A DNA stretch of 64,000 nt from Bradyrhizobium sp. WSM1417. Lineage in GTDB: Bacteria; Pseudomonadota; Alphaproteobacteria; Rhizobiales; Xanthobacteraceae. Below are positions 1 through 9,529 of this stretch, in pieces. Below the pieces are notes generated by a model. That model had not been told where the DNA came from, ran no database searches, and saw only the letters and a program-made list of their open reading frames with translations. Position 1 is the stretch's first letter. Every line of letters begins with the position of its first letter. Both the position numbers and the translations under genes were made by a program. The stretch is from contig NZ_KI911783.1 of NCBI RefSeq assembly GCF_000515415.1, forward strand, positions 1,106,392 through 1,170,391, in the 5' to 3' direction.

Positions 1-147
1 CTTCGGTTTTCCGTCAGGGCCGGTCTCTTGTGGCTGCGCCTGCGCGACGACGAGCGGCGGCGCGCCTTGCGCATGCGATGCGGAGCTTGCGAATTGCATC
101 GCGGTCAGAGCCGTGGTGGCAAGCAGCACGAAACGAAGATTAGTCAT
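1..147 (-). CDS. Secreted protein, N-terminal fragment (gene runs off the window)
   Basis: The first 49 codons of a minus-strand gene start with ATG at 147. They begin MTNLRFVLLATTALTAMQF and continue to ASSASHAQG, a typical Sec signal peptide with a hydrophobic core at about residues 5-20 and a probable AxA-like cleavage site near residue 25. The mature part starts with a proline/glutamine/alanine-rich stretch. The rest lies beyond base 1, so no family can be assigned; Bradyrhizobium envelope proteins often begin this way. The region 148-333 upstream contains no supported gene. Confidence 0.6.
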   Translation of the reverse strand, partial: MTNLRFVLLATTALTAMQFASSASHAQGAPPLVVAQAQPQETGPDGKPK

Positions 148-333
148 GATGGTGAACTTCCCCGGAAGGTTCTTTGACGAAGTGTTGGGATGAACAGCTA
201 CGCGTTAGGCCGGATTGTGGCGGACGAAGCGCACGCGGCCCGATTTATTTCTGCACGCAAATCACCTCACTATGGTGACGTTCATTGCGCATTCAGACGC
301 AGGTTGCAATTGCCTTGGATGTGATGCGTCGCC

Positions 334-576
334 TCATGCGCGATCCCGCGGCGGACTTGCGTCCGTCGCGGGATTCGGCGTGAGCGGTCCGTTCGGTCCG
401 CGTGATGGAATCTCTTCGGGCATGCGGCCCGGCAATTCGTCGGGCGGCGCTGGCGAGCCGGGCTCGCGCACCGGGGGCGCGATTTCAGGCTGCGGATTGC
501 CCGGCGGAATCCCCGGTGGCGGCTCGGTGGGCGTGCCCGGTGTCGAAGGTGGAATCTCGGGCGGCTCGATCGGCAT
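334..576 (-). CDS. Small proline-rich hypothetical protein, coupled to the upstream oxidase-like gene
   Basis: An 80-residue ORF begins MPIEPPEIPPSTPGTP and is about 30% proline, with glycine and glutamate in PxxP-like spacing and no membrane segment or cysteine. Its ATG overlaps the stop of the upstream pyridoxamine-oxidase-like gene as TAATG (574-578), which argues that it is translated by re-initiation. No function is recognised; extended low-complexity proteins like this are usually disordered or poly-proline II. The main doubt is that low-complexity GC-rich ORFs can arise by chance. The stop/start overlap and the lack of a better reading frame favour a real gene. Confidence 0.55.
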   Translation of the reverse strand: MPIEPPEIPPSTPGTPTEPPPGIPPGNPQPEIAPPVREPGSPAPPDELPGRMPEEIPSRGPNGPLTPNPATDASPPRDRA

Positions 577-1061
577 TACATCGAGACCTTGCGGTTGTCG
601 CCGAGATCGGGCCGCGTGTTCGTCACCGCCGCGGCTGCCATCTTCACATAGGAGATCACGGTGCCGGGCGAGTCCCAGAACTCGGCATCGTCGGGCGTGA
701 CCTTGAGCACGCGGATGTTGGGATCTTCCGCAGAGTCCCACCACGCCTTGGCCGGCGTCGAGAACAGCTCCTTGATCTTCGCGCGGTCATTGGAAACGAC
801 AGCGGTGCCCGTCAGCGACACGTATTTCTGGCTGCCCGCATCCGCGAACGACAGATTGATGGACGGATTGCGCGCGATCTCCTCGTCCTTGTGACGCCGC
901 GCGTCGGTGAGGAAATATATCGTGTCCGCGTCGCGATCGAGATAGGCGCTCATCGGCCGCGCGCGGAGCTTGTCGCCATCGCGCGTCACCAGCATCGCGA
1001 ATCCGATCGACTTCATCAGATCCCATACGCGATCGATATCGCGGGCATTGTCGTTGGCCAT
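576..1061 (-). CDS. Pyridoxamine 5'-phosphate oxidase family protein (general stress protein 26-like)
   Basis: A 161-residue soluble protein with the split-barrel FMN-binding fold of the PNPOx-like family. The N-terminal helix is followed by IGFAMLVTRDGDKLRARPMS, then an IYFLTD strand and a KDEEIARNP / VSLTGTAVV segment, as in general stress protein 26. The C-terminal part includes the family's EFWDSPG. These proteins bind flavin or similar cofactors, and the substrate cannot be read from sequence. The start is well supported by an AAGGAG ribosome site 6-7 bases before ATG. The stop overlaps the next small gene (TAATG). True PdxH is longer and has different phosphate-binding residues, so vitamin B6 synthesis is unlikely. 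Confidence 0.85.
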   Translation of the reverse strand: MANDNARDIDRVWDLMKSIGFAMLVTRDGDKLRARPMSAYLDRDADTIYFLTDARRHKDEEIARNPSINLSFADAGSQKYVSLTGTAVVSNDRAKIKELFSTPAKAWWDSAEDPNIRVLKVTPDDAEFWDSPGTVISYVKMAAAAVTNTRPDLGDNRKVSM

Positions 1062-1133
1062 GTCGTGCTCCTTCTTGCAAGGGACGACAACGGCGCGCGC
1101 GGAACGAGGTTCCGGCCGAGGGATGGAACTTAT

Positions 1134-1520
1134 CTATTCCGGCGCGTGGCAAACCGCCTCGATGTTGTGGCCGTCGGGGTCGAGCACGAAGGCGCCGTAA
1201 TAGGTCGGATGGTAATGCGCCCGAATGCCCGGCGGCCCGTTGTCGCGCCCGCCCGCCGCAATCGCCGCCTTGTAGAACGCATCCACCGCGGCGCGGTCCT
1301 TTGCCAGGATCGCGACGTGCACCGGCTTGTTCAGCGCGCCCTCGCCGCCGATCCAGAAATCCGGCTTGCCATCGGCGCCGAAGCCGGCGGCCGGATCGTG
1401 TCCGGTCTGCTCCTGCGTGACCTCCATGATCAGGCCGTAGCCGAGCGGAGCCAATGCCTTGGCGTAGAACGCCTTGGCGCGCTCATAGTCGGAGACCGGG
1501 AAGCCCATATGGTCGATCAT
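1134..1520 (-). CDS. VOC family (glyoxalase/bleomycin resistance-like) protein
   Basis: A 128-residue protein with the vicinal oxygen chelate fold. It starts MIDHMGFPVSDYERAKAFY, giving the metal-ligand His near residue 4 and the first beta-alpha-beta-beta-beta unit. The second unit ends LDPDGHNIEAVCH, where His and Glu are the usual remaining metal ligands. Cytoplasmic, with no signal peptide. Substrate is unknown: the family includes glyoxalases, dioxygenases and drug-binding proteins. A GGAGG ribosome site precedes the ATG. It is separated by about 70 bases from the oxidase-like gene downstream and could be co-transcribed with it. Confidence 0.85.
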   Translation of the reverse strand: MIDHMGFPVSDYERAKAFYAKALAPLGYGLIMEVTQEQTGHDPAAGFGADGKPDFWIGGEGALNKPVHVAILAKDRAAVDAFYKAAIAAGGRDNGPPGIRAHYHPTYYGAFVLDPDGHNIEAVCHAPE

Positions 1521-1541
1521 CGTAACCTCCGTCGTTCGTCG

Positions 1542-2366
1542 TCAACGCGACAGGAACGTATTGCTCCGCGTCTTGCGCGCAACCACAAAGCCGCGCGCGA
1601 CCATGTCGGCGATACAATCTTCCCGCCATTCCTTGTGTGACAAATGCTCGATCACCACCGCGCGCGGCCACAGCGATTGCGGCGCGTCGCGGAAGAAGCC
1701 GATCAGCACGCGATCCTCGAAGCCCTCGACGTCGATCTTCAACGCGTCCACCTTCGTCACGCCGGCCTCGTCGAGAATGCGCGTCAGCCGCAGCGAGGGC
1801 ACTTTGATCGCCTCCGCGCTGGCCGTGCCGGTGACGACATGGGTGGCGCCGAGATTGCCGCCGCCGCTCTCGATCATCAGCTCGCCGTCGCTGTCGCCGG
1901 CGGCCGCCTGCACCAGGCGCACCTGCGTCGCTTTCGACGCGGCCTGGTTGAACGACAGCCGTCCAAACGTCATCGGATGCGGCTCGATCGCGACCACTTT
2001 CCCCGATGGCCCGACCTGTCGCGCCATCACCAGTGCAAAGGTGCCGACATTGGCGCCGACGTCGACGAACACGCCGCCCGCCGGGGTGTGCTGGCGCAGG
2101 AAGTCGAGTTCGTCGAGATTGTAATCGGGATTGAACAGCGCGCCGCGCTCGGTCGCGCTGCCCTGGTGATAGAAGCGGAACGATGCGCCCTGGTACTGCA
2201 CGTCGACGGGACCACCGCGCAGCAGGTTCACGAGCCGCGACAGCCAGGGCCGGAACGCGCCGCGCTTCAGCTCCGATTGTGTCGCGAGGCGAATGATCGC
2301 GGCCTGCGCCGCGTTCGGCGCAAACGCGCCGAACGGCGCGGACGAAGGGGCATTGTCGGTCGCCAA
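1542..2366 (-). CDS. FkbM family methyltransferase
   Basis: An S-adenosylmethionine-dependent methyltransferase of the FkbM type. The SAM motif I, VFVDVGANVGTFAL, lies at about residues 99-112, followed by VVAIEPHP (motif II acid) and VDALKIDVEGFEDRVL, a hallmark of FkbM. These enzymes O-methylate sugars or polyketides, so a role in modifying surface polysaccharide is possible but not shown. I chose a TTG start at 2366, giving 274 residues, because GAGGA lies seven bases before it. The frame stays open to 2441 (299 residues) without a good ribosome site. It follows the ABC transporter gene by about 100 bases on the same strand. Confidence 0.85.
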   Translation of the reverse strand: MATDNAPSSAPFGAFAPNAAQAAIIRLATQSELKRGAFRPWLSRLVNLLRGGPVDVQYQGASFRFYHQGSATERGALFNPDYNLDELDFLRQHTPAGGVFVDVGANVGTFALVMARQVGPSGKVVAIEPHPMTFGRLSFNQAASKATQVRLVQAAAGDSDGELMIESGGGNLGATHVVTGTASAEAIKVPSLRLTRILDEAGVTKVDALKIDVEGFEDRVLIGFFRDAPQSLWPRAVVIEHLSHKEWREDCIADMVARGFVVARKTRSNTFLSR

Positions 2367-2462
2367 GTCAAAGTCCTCGTTGCAAGCGGCGCATGCATAG
2401 CCGGTTTTGCCGAGGACTCCAACGCTCGATCCGGACCACAATCGCCGGGACGACGAAGCCCC

Positions 2463-4418
2463 TCACGCCGCCTTTTTCGGCGCCTTGCGCTGCCTCAGGA
2501 ATCGCCCGAGCAGCTTGCGCTTGCCCTTGCGGGGGATCAGGTCGATGTCGCTGACGAGTTTTGCGCCGCCCTTGCGGCGCTCCAGCACGATCTTGCGGCT
2601 GTGAAAGGCCTCCAGCTCGACGCGATGCGCGACGCTGACGATGGTGGCCTTCGGCAGCTCGTCGGTGATCATCTTCATCATCTTGTCCTGGCTCTTCTCG
2701 TCGAGCGCCGAGGTCGCCTCGTCGAGCACGACGATGTCAGGGCTGTGCAGCAACAGTCGCGCGAAGGCCAGGCGCTGCTTCTCGCCACCGGACAGCGTCT
2801 GGTCCCACGGTGCTTCTTCCTCGATCTTCTCCTTGAGATGGTCGAGGCCGACCTTGTGCAGGGCCTCGCCGATCTCCTCCACCGTCCAGTCGTCTTCCGC
2901 GCCGGGATAGGCGACCGCGCGGCGCAAAGAGCCTGACGGTACGTAGGGTCGCTGCGGCAGCATGAACAGCCGCCGGTCGGGATGGAAATTGACGCTGCCG
3001 CCACCCCATGGCCAGAGCCCGGCGATGGCACGCACCAGCGTGCTCTTGCCGGTGCCGGATTCGCCGGCCACCAGCAGCCGCTCGCCAGGCACGACCACCA
3101 CCTCGGTCTCGCCGACCACGGCGGTGCCGTCGTCGAGCGTGACGGAGAGATCGTTCAGCTCCAGCATGGCGTCATTGCTGGTCTCGCCGCGCTTGATGCG
3201 GCCGAAGCCGTCGCCCTGCTCGGCGCGCTCGAGACCGTCGAGCGACATCATCAGCGAGGCGATGCGGCGCGCGCAGGCATTCCAGTCGGCGAGCCGCGGA
3301 TAATTGTCGACCAGCCAGCCGAACGCGCTCTGCACGATAGTGAAGGCGGAAGCCGCCTGCATCACCTGCCCCAGCGTCATGCTGCCGTCGAGGAATTTTG
3401 GCGCGCAGAGCAGCAGCGGCACGACCGGCGCAACGAGGCTCGATCCCTGCGACACCAGCGTGGTGCGCATGTGCTGACCCGCGAGCCGCGCCCATTGCCG
3501 CAGTACGTTCGTGAAATTGCGGTCGATGCCGTCGCGCTCTTCTTCCTCGCCGCCGAGCAGCGCGATGCTCTCGCCGTTCTCGCGCACCCGCGTCAGCGTG
3601 TAGCGGAAATCGGCCTCGGCCTGGTTCTTGTCCTCGGAGACCTGCACGAATTGGCGGCCGATCACCAGGATCGAGCCCGATGCGATTCCCGCATAAAGCA
3701 TCGCGGCGATCACCAGGAAGCCGGGAATGGTCACCGACGATCCCGCAAGCGTGACGGTGAGCGCACCGCCGATGGTCCAGAGCACGACGATGAAGGTCAC
3801 GGCCGACAGCAGCGCGGACGTCACGCCGGCGAGAAAATCAACCGGCGAATCGGTCGCGACGCGCAGATCCTCCGCGATCCGGTATTCCGGATTCTTGTGG
3901 TCGCCGCTGACGAGATTGAGCTGGTAATAGCGGCCGTTGCCAAGCCAGCGCGTCAGCACGCTTGCCGTCAGCCAGGCTCGCCAGCGCCGCTGGATGCCCA
4001 TGCGCGCGAACACTTGCGCCACGCCGAGCACGATGCTGCCGATCGCGAGCGGGAAGAACACCGCGGTGAGATGGAAGACGGTGGACGCCTCGCGCTTCTC
4101 GATTGCGTCGAAGATTGCCCGATTCCAGACATTGATGCCGTATTGGAAACCGACGGTCAGGACGATCAGCACGCCGAGGCCGATGGAGTAGAGCCATGCC
4201 AGCCGGTCGCCGTTGCGGCCCCAGAAGCCGCGCGCGCTGATCCAGAAGCGGGTGAGGAGATAGTCCTTGCGGGCCTGCTCGGCCTCTTCGGGCGACAGCG
4301 CCGGGTCGGGCTCGACCAGCTCGGGCGGCGGCGGAGCCACTTCCTCGCCGGTCTCGCCGACGATTTCGACAATGGGCGGTTCTTTGCCCGATTCGCGCTT
4401 TCTGGCCGGCTTTTGCAT
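2463..4418 (-). CDS. ABC transporter, fused permease and ATPase, SbmA/BacA-YddA (BclA-like) type
   Basis: A 651-residue half-transporter with an N-terminal membrane domain of the SbmA/BacA type (ABC_membrane_2, about residues 65-370, six hydrophobic segments) and a C-terminal ATPase. The ATPase has Walker A GESGTGKST (about 453-461), signature LSGGEKQR (about 537) and Walker B IVVLDEATSALD (about 560). BacA lacks the ATPase; YddA and the Bradyrhizobium peptide importer BclA have both parts. Family knowledge suggests import of peptides or other amphipathic substrates across the inner membrane. The cytoplasmic N-terminus is Pro/Glu-rich. ATG 4418 is preferred to a TTG five codons upstream. Whether it is BclA or a paralogue needs a phylogeny. 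Confidence 0.88.
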   Translation of the reverse strand: MQKPARKRESGKEPPIVEIVGETGEEVAPPPPELVEPDPALSPEEAEQARKDYLLTRFWISARGFWGRNGDRLAWLYSIGLGVLIVLTVGFQYGINVWNRAIFDAIEKREASTVFHLTAVFFPLAIGSIVLGVAQVFARMGIQRRWRAWLTASVLTRWLGNGRYYQLNLVSGDHKNPEYRIAEDLRVATDSPVDFLAGVTSALLSAVTFIVVLWTIGGALTVTLAGSSVTIPGFLVIAAMLYAGIASGSILVIGRQFVQVSEDKNQAEADFRYTLTRVRENGESIALLGGEEEERDGIDRNFTNVLRQWARLAGQHMRTTLVSQGSSLVAPVVPLLLCAPKFLDGSMTLGQVMQAASAFTIVQSAFGWLVDNYPRLADWNACARRIASLMMSLDGLERAEQGDGFGRIKRGETSNDAMLELNDLSVTLDDGTAVVGETEVVVVPGERLLVAGESGTGKSTLVRAIAGLWPWGGGSVNFHPDRRLFMLPQRPYVPSGSLRRAVAYPGAEDDWTVEEIGEALHKVGLDHLKEKIEEEAPWDQTLSGGEKQRLAFARLLLHSPDIVVLDEATSALDEKSQDKMMKMITDELPKATIVSVAHRVELEAFHSRKIVLERRKGGAKLVSDIDLIPRKGKRKLLGRFLRQRKAPKKAA

Positions 4419-4471
4419 GGCCGGATAACGCAAGCTAAATCAAAAGGTTCCCCGAGGTTCCGGGCGTCAGC

Positions 4472-6661
4472 TCACTCGGCGGCGCCGTCGCGCACCCGGC
4501 GCCGCGCGACCCGGTGCAGCACGCGCGATAGCTGATCAATCGCGTAGGGCTTTTGCACGAGCTCGAAATCGACCTTGCCGTCCTGGGACAGCGCCTCGCT
4601 GTAGCCCGTGGTCAGCACCACCGGCACGCCGATGCCGCGCTCGCGGACCGCCTGCGCGAGATCGAGCCCGGTCATCCCAGGCATCACGATGTCCGAGAAG
4701 ACGACATCGAAGCGATCGGCATCCATGACAAGCTCGGCGAGTGCGTCGGTTGCATTGTCGACCAGCGTGATGCTGTAGCCGAGCTCGGTGAGGCCGTCGG
4801 CCGCGAAATTGGCGAGCTCGATATTGTCCTCGACCAGCAGCACCGACATGCCGCTGCCGGCCACGGCCGGGGCCGTGTTCGGTGCCTGCCGCTGCGGCAG
4901 CAAATGCGGCGCCACGCGCGGCAGATAGAGCGAGAAGGTGCTGCCGTGGCCCACCTCGCTGGTGACTGTCACCTCGCCGCCGGACTGGCGGGCGAAGCCG
5001 AACACCTGCGACAGGCCGAGACCGGTGCCGTGGCCGACCTGCTTGGTGGTGAAGAACGGTTCGAAGATGCGCTCGAGCCGCGTAGCCGGAATGCCGATGC
5101 CGGTGTCGCTGACGGCAATGCCGACGAAGCCGTGTTTGCCAGGAAGGTCTTGTTTGCCAGGAAGGTCTTGGCTGCCTGAAAGATCAGGGTTGCCCGAGAC
5201 GGGAGCCCGCGTGTCCGCGATGGTCGCCGCGGTCTCGACGTTGAAGACGATCCTGCCCTTGCCGTGCATGGCATCGCGTGCATTGGTCGCCATGTTGATC
5301 AACGCCGTCTCGAACTGGCTTGCATCGGCATTGACGAGGCAGGGCTCGGCCGGAAGCCGCATCGCGATTTCGATCGCGGGTCCGAGCAACGTCGCAAGCA
5401 TGTCGTGCAGCGACTGCAGCCGCGCGCCAACGTCGAACACCTCCGGCTTCAGGGTCTGGCGCCGGGCAAAGGCGAGCAGCTGCGATGTCAGCTTGGCCGC
5501 GCGCCCGACCGCGTCCGCGATGGCGGTGATGTAGCGCTGGCGCCGCTCCTCGCTCAGCTGCGGCCGGTTCAGCAGGTCGACCGAGGCGCGAATCACGGTC
5601 AGGAGGTTGTTGAAGTCGTGCGCGACGCCGCCGGTGAGCTGGCCGAGCGCCTCCAGGCGCTGGCTGTGCTTCAGCGCCTCCTCGGCTTCGCGCCGCGCGG
5701 CGGCCTCGGCTTGGAGATGCTGCGTGCGCCGGAACGCGAAAGCCAGCAGCAGAAACAGCAGCGCGGTGGCGGGAATGCCGAACACCAGATGCTGGCCCAT
5801 GGTGGCGAACCAGCGCGCGCGGATTGCCGAGGTCTCCAGCCCCGCGCTGACATAGATCGGATACTCGGCGATGCGTCGGTAGCCGATGCGCCGCTCGACC
5901 TCGTCCGATGGCCAGGCGATGGTGATGAGGCCATGCTCGGGCTGAGCTGCGATGCTCCGGCCGACCGGCCCGTTAGGATCGAGCCTGAGGTCGCGGTCCA
6001 GCCGCGGAAGATGCGCCAGCACCACGCCGTCGGTGCGTCCCATCGCGAAGAAGCTGCCGGGATCGGAGCCGATTCTGGCGTAAAAGCTCTCGAAATATTC
6101 CGGCAGGACAGAGGCCTGGATCACGCCGATGAAGCTGCCGTCGTCGGAGCTGCGGCGGCGGCTGACCCCGAAGAAGCGCGCGCCCTGATACGGCTGGCGC
6201 GGCGTCAGGGGAACGCCGATGTAGCTGCCGATGGTCTGGTCGACATGGGCCGCAAAGTAGTCGCGGTCCGCAAAGCTCTGCGCCGGCGGCGGCGAGGCCA
6301 GGCTGTTGACCAGTGACTTTCCGTCCGCATCGAAGATCCATGCCGATTTCAGCTGCGGCAGCGAATCGGTCAGCTGCTTCAGGCGGCGGTGCAGGGCCGG
6401 TTCGCGCGCGCGGATGATGTCGTCGGGCATGCCGCGCACCACCTCGTTGACCTCGGCGAGGCTGCGGTCGATGGTCTCGAACACCTTGAGCGCGTGCTCG
6501 TGCGCGACATCGAGGGTGCGCTCGATCTCGCGGTCTGCGATGGCTTTTGTCGAGGCGTAGGAGATCGAGGCGGCGATCACGAACAGCGCAATCGGCAGCG
6601 CCAGGGACGCAGCCATCATCCACTGCAGTAATCTCAGCGAATTGCGTTGTGCGCCCTGCAC
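4472..6661 (-). CDS. Hybrid sensor histidine kinase with C-terminal receiver domain
   Basis: A 729-residue membrane kinase. TM1 lies at about residues 15-37 and TM2 near 285-305, enclosing a periplasmic dCache-like sensor (about 40-280, with ADRDYFAAH typical of such domains). A HisKA segment has the phospho-acceptor in GGVAHDFNNLL (about 343-353). The HATPase domain has the G1 DTGIGIP and G2 GTGLGLSQVFG boxes. A receiver domain follows, with SDIVMPG (Asp about 657) and the conserved lysine in QKPY. The start is GTG with GGAG upstream. No separate regulator gene is adjacent, so the output partner is unknown. The ATP-binding domain carries a repeated LPGKQD insert near 5140-5190. Confidence 0.9.
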   Translation of the reverse strand: MQGAQRNSLRLLQWMMAASLALPIALFVIAASISYASTKAIADREIERTLDVAHEHALKVFETIDRSLAEVNEVVRGMPDDIIRAREPALHRRLKQLTDSLPQLKSAWIFDADGKSLVNSLASPPPAQSFADRDYFAAHVDQTIGSYIGVPLTPRQPYQGARFFGVSRRRSSDDGSFIGVIQASVLPEYFESFYARIGSDPGSFFAMGRTDGVVLAHLPRLDRDLRLDPNGPVGRSIAAQPEHGLITIAWPSDEVERRIGYRRIAEYPIYVSAGLETSAIRARWFATMGQHLVFGIPATALLFLLLAFAFRRTQHLQAEAAARREAEEALKHSQRLEALGQLTGGVAHDFNNLLTVIRASVDLLNRPQLSEERRQRYITAIADAVGRAAKLTSQLLAFARRQTLKPEVFDVGARLQSLHDMLATLLGPAIEIAMRLPAEPCLVNADASQFETALINMATNARDAMHGKGRIVFNVETAATIADTRAPVSGNPDLSGSQDLPGKQDLPGKHGFVGIAVSDTGIGIPATRLERIFEPFFTTKQVGHGTGLGLSQVFGFARQSGGEVTVTSEVGHGSTFSLYLPRVAPHLLPQRQAPNTAPAVAGSGMSVLLVEDNIELANFAADGLTELGYSITLVDNATDALAELVMDADRFDVVFSDIVMPGMTGLDLAQAVRERGIGVPVVLTTGYSEALSQDGKVDFELVQKPYAIDQLSRVLHRVARRRVRDGAAE

Positions 6662-6810
6662 GGTCGCTCCGGTCCCACACCGGAGAGCTTACTTGAATTT
6701 CGCGCCGGGAAGGAAGCGGCTTGTGGCGGGAACCAGAGGTTGCAATCCGCCGTCTTGCCCGTGCAGGGGCCGAGGCAAAATCTACTCGAACCGGTGCCCG
6801 CCGTAGAATG

Positions 6811-6831
6811 CCCCGGCCATATCGGCCGGGG
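6811..6831 (-). terminator. Hairpin downstream of sdhB, possible terminator
   Basis: A perfect 8-bp stem (CCCCGGCC / GGCCGGGG) with a 5-base loop starts 20 bases past the sdhB stop. It lacks a clear U-tract on the minus strand, so it may work as an RNA 3'-end stabiliser or a Rho-assisted terminator rather than a classic intrinsic one. Confidence 0.45.
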
Positions 6832-6850
6832 ATCGCAGCATAAATGACGC

Positions 6851-7633
6851 CTAGATCTGGCGCTCGACCATCTTGAGCTTGAGCTCGGCGATGGCTTCCG
6901 CCGGGTTGAGGCCCTTCGGGCAGGCCTTGGCGCAGTTCATGATGGTGTGGCAGCGATAGAGGCGGAACGGATCCTCGAGATTGTCGAGCCGCTCGCCGGT
7001 GGCCTCATCCCGCGAATCCGACACCCAGCGGTTGGCCTGGAGCAGCGCGGCGGGACCGAGATAGCGCTCGCTATTCCACCAATAGCTCGGGCACGAGGTC
7101 GAGCAGCAGGCGCAGAGGATGCACTCGTAGAGGCCGTCGAGCTTCTCGCGGTCCTCGTGGCTCTGCTTCCATTCCTTCTGCGGCGTCGGCGAGGTCGTCT
7201 TCAGCCACGGCTCGACCGACGCGTACTGCGCATAGAAATTGGTGAGGTCGGGGATGAGGTCCTTCACGACAGGCTGGTGTGGCAGCGGATTGATCTTCAC
7301 CGCGCCGTCCTTGACGTCGTGCATCGAGCGGGTGCAGGCCAGCGTGTTCTGGCCGTCGATGTTCATCGCGCAGGAGCCGCAGACGCCTTCGCGGCAGGAG
7401 CGGCGGAAGGTCAGCGACGGGTCGATGTTGTTCTTGATCCAGATCAGGCCGTCCAGCACCATCGGCCCGCAATCCTGGGTGTCGACGTAATAGGTGTCGA
7501 CGCTGGGATTCTTGCCATCGTCCGGATTCCAGCGATAGACGCGGAACTCGCGAGTTTCAGTCGCGCCCGCGGGCTTCGGCCAGGTTTTGCCGCCGCTGAT
7601 CTTTGAGTTCTTCGGAAGTGCGAATTCAACCAT
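6851..7633 (-). CDS. sdhB: Succinate dehydrogenase iron-sulfur subunit
   Basis: The 260-residue electron-transfer subunit of complex II, carrying electrons from the SdhA flavin to quinone. All three cluster motifs are visible: [2Fe-2S] [10 protein letters not shown] plus a Cys about 12 residues on (about 79-100), [4Fe-4S] [12 protein letters not shown], and [3Fe-4S] [17 protein letters not shown] near the C-terminus. Length fits the family. It is last in sdhC-sdhD-sdhA-sdhB, 43 bases after sdhA, and acts on the cytoplasmic face of the inner membrane. Confidence 0.97.
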   Translation of the reverse strand: MVEFALPKNSKISGGKTWPKPAGATETREFRVYRWNPDDGKNPSVDTYYVDTQDCGPMVLDGLIWIKNNIDPSLTFRRSCREGVCGSCAMNIDGQNTLACTRSMHDVKDGAVKINPLPHQPVVKDLIPDLTNFYAQYASVEPWLKTTSPTPQKEWKQSHEDREKLDGLYECILCACCSTSCPSYWWNSERYLGPAALLQANRWVSDSRDEATGERLDNLEDPFRLYRCHTIMNCAKACPKGLNPAEAIAELKLKMVERQI

Positions 7634-7675
7634 TTCGATAAAGCTTTCGCTGTTCGTTCAGTACACGCGCGCCGT

Positions 7676-9526
7676 TTAGTAAACGCGAGCTTTCGGCGGG
7701 ATGTACTGGACGTCGTTGGTCATGGTGTAGTCGTGAACCGGGCGGTACTCGATCTTGACCTTGCCGGAATCTTCCAGCCAGGCGAGCGTGTGCTTCATCC
7801 AGTTCTTGTCGTCGCGCTCGGAGAAGTCCTCGCGGGCATGCGCGCCGCGGCTCTCGGTGCGGTTGGCGGCCGAGTTCATCGTCACCACCGCCTGCGCGAT
7901 CAGATTGTCGAATTCGAGCGTCTCGATGAGGTCGGAATTCCACACCAGCGAGCGGTCGGACACGGCGATGTCGGTGATGCCGCTGTGGACCTTCTCGATC
8001 AGGTTCTGGCCTTCGCTCAGGATGTCGCCGGTGCGGAACACCGCGCAATTGTTCTGCATCACGTGCTGCATGCCTTCGCGCAGCTTCGCGGTCGGCGTGC
8101 CGCCGGAGGCGTAGCGGTAGTGGTCGAGCCGGCCGAGCGCCAGGTCGGACGAATTCGCCGGCAGCTCCGGCTGGCTGGCGTTCGGCGTGAGCTTCTCGGC
8201 GAGGCGCAGCGCCACGGCGCGGCCGAACACGACGAGATCGATCAGCGAGTTGGAGCCAAGGCGATTGGCGCCGTGCACGGAGACACAGGCGGCTTCGCCG
8301 ATCGCCATCAGACCGGGGATGATGGCGTTGTCGTCGCCGTTCTTCTTGGTCAGGACCTCGCCGTGATAGTTCGTGGGGATGCCGCCCATGTTGTAGTGCA
8401 CGGTCGGCACGATCGGGATCGGCTCGCGCGTCACGTCGACATTGGCGAAGATCTTTGCGGATTCCGAGATGCCCGGCAGGCGCTCGGCCAGCACGGCGGG
8501 ATCGAGATGGTCGAGATGAAGGAAGATATGGTCCTTCTTCTTGCCGACGCCGCGCCCCTCCCGAATCTCGATGGTCATCGCGCGCGAGACGACGTCGCGC
8601 GAAGCGAGATCCTTCGCCGACGGCGCATAGCGTTCCATGAAGCGCTCGCCCTCGGAGTTGACGAGATAGCCGCCTTCGCCGCGCGCGCCTTCGGTGACGA
8701 GACAGCCCGAGCCGTAGATGCCGGTCGGGTGGAACTGCACGAACTCCATGTCCTGCATCGGCAGGCCGGCGCGCAGCACCATGCCGCCGCCATCGCCGGT
8801 GCAGGTGTGCGCCGAGGTGCAGGACGCATAGGCGCGGCCGTAGCCCCCGGTCGCCAGAATCACGGACTGGGCGCGGAAGCGGTGCAGCGTGCCGTCGTCG
8901 AGCTTGAGCGCGATGACGCCGCGGCAGGTGCCCTGGTCGTCCATGATCAGGTCGATGGCAAAGAACTCGATGAAGAACTCGGCGGCGTGGCGCAGCGACT
9001 GGCCGTACATCGTGTGCAGCATGGCGTGGCCGGTGCGGTCGGCGGCGGCGCAGGTGCGCTGCGCCTGGCCCTTGCCGTAGTCCAGCGTCATGCCGCCGAA
9101 CGGACGCTGGTAGATCTTGCCGTCTTCGGTGCGCGAGAACGGCACGCCCCAGTGCTCGAGCTCGTAGACGGCCTCGGGTGCGTTGCGCACCATGTATTCG
9201 ATCGCGTCCTGGTCGCCCAGCCAGTCCGACCCCTTCACGGTGTCGTACATGTGCCAGCGCCAGTCATCCTTGTGCATGTTGCCGAGGGACGCCGAGATGC
9301 CGCCCTGCGCCGCGACGGTGTGCGAGCGAGTCGGAAACACTTTGGTGATGCAGGCGGTGCGGAGACCGGCTTCGCTGCAGCCGACCACGGCGCGCAAGCC
9401 CGCGCCGCCGGCACCGACTACGACGACGTCATAGGTGTGGTCTTCGATCGGATAGGCTTTGCCGTTGGTGGCGGGAGCGCCGTTGGCCTTGCCATTGGTA
9501 TCTGTGGCCGATGTTCCGGTTGGCAT
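7676..9526 (-). CDS. sdhA: Succinate dehydrogenase flavoprotein subunit
   Basis: The 616-residue catalytic subunit oxidising succinate to fumarate. A dinucleotide-binding [12 protein letters not shown] lies near residue 35, followed by [14 protein letters not shown], where the histidine carries covalent FAD. Active-site segments HPTGIYGSG and the [11 protein letters not shown] loop are present, and the C-terminal domain is complete. The N-terminus has a short Thr/Asn/Gly-rich extension of about 25 residues before the conserved part. An GGAG site precedes the ATG, and the sdhD stop is only three bases upstream, indicating one operon. Confidence 0.98.
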   Translation of the reverse strand: MPTGTSATDTNGKANGAPATNGKAYPIEDHTYDVVVVGAGGAGLRAVVGCSEAGLRTACITKVFPTRSHTVAAQGGISASLGNMHKDDWRWHMYDTVKGSDWLGDQDAIEYMVRNAPEAVYELEHWGVPFSRTEDGKIYQRPFGGMTLDYGKGQAQRTCAAADRTGHAMLHTMYGQSLRHAAEFFIEFFAIDLIMDDQGTCRGVIALKLDDGTLHRFRAQSVILATGGYGRAYASCTSAHTCTGDGGGMVLRAGLPMQDMEFVQFHPTGIYGSGCLVTEGARGEGGYLVNSEGERFMERYAPSAKDLASRDVVSRAMTIEIREGRGVGKKKDHIFLHLDHLDPAVLAERLPGISESAKIFANVDVTREPIPIVPTVHYNMGGIPTNYHGEVLTKKNGDDNAIIPGLMAIGEAACVSVHGANRLGSNSLIDLVVFGRAVALRLAEKLTPNASQPELPANSSDLALGRLDHYRYASGGTPTAKLREGMQHVMQNNCAVFRTGDILSEGQNLIEKVHSGITDIAVSDRSLVWNSDLIETLEFDNLIAQAVVTMNSAANRTESRGAHAREDFSERDDKNWMKHTLAWLEDSGKVKIEYRPVHDYTMTNDVQYIPPKARVY

Positions 9527-9529
9527 GGC

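Noticed and set aside
2982..4535. 517-codon ORF opposite the ABC transporter
   Set aside because: Low-complexity shadow; the transporter has all motifs.
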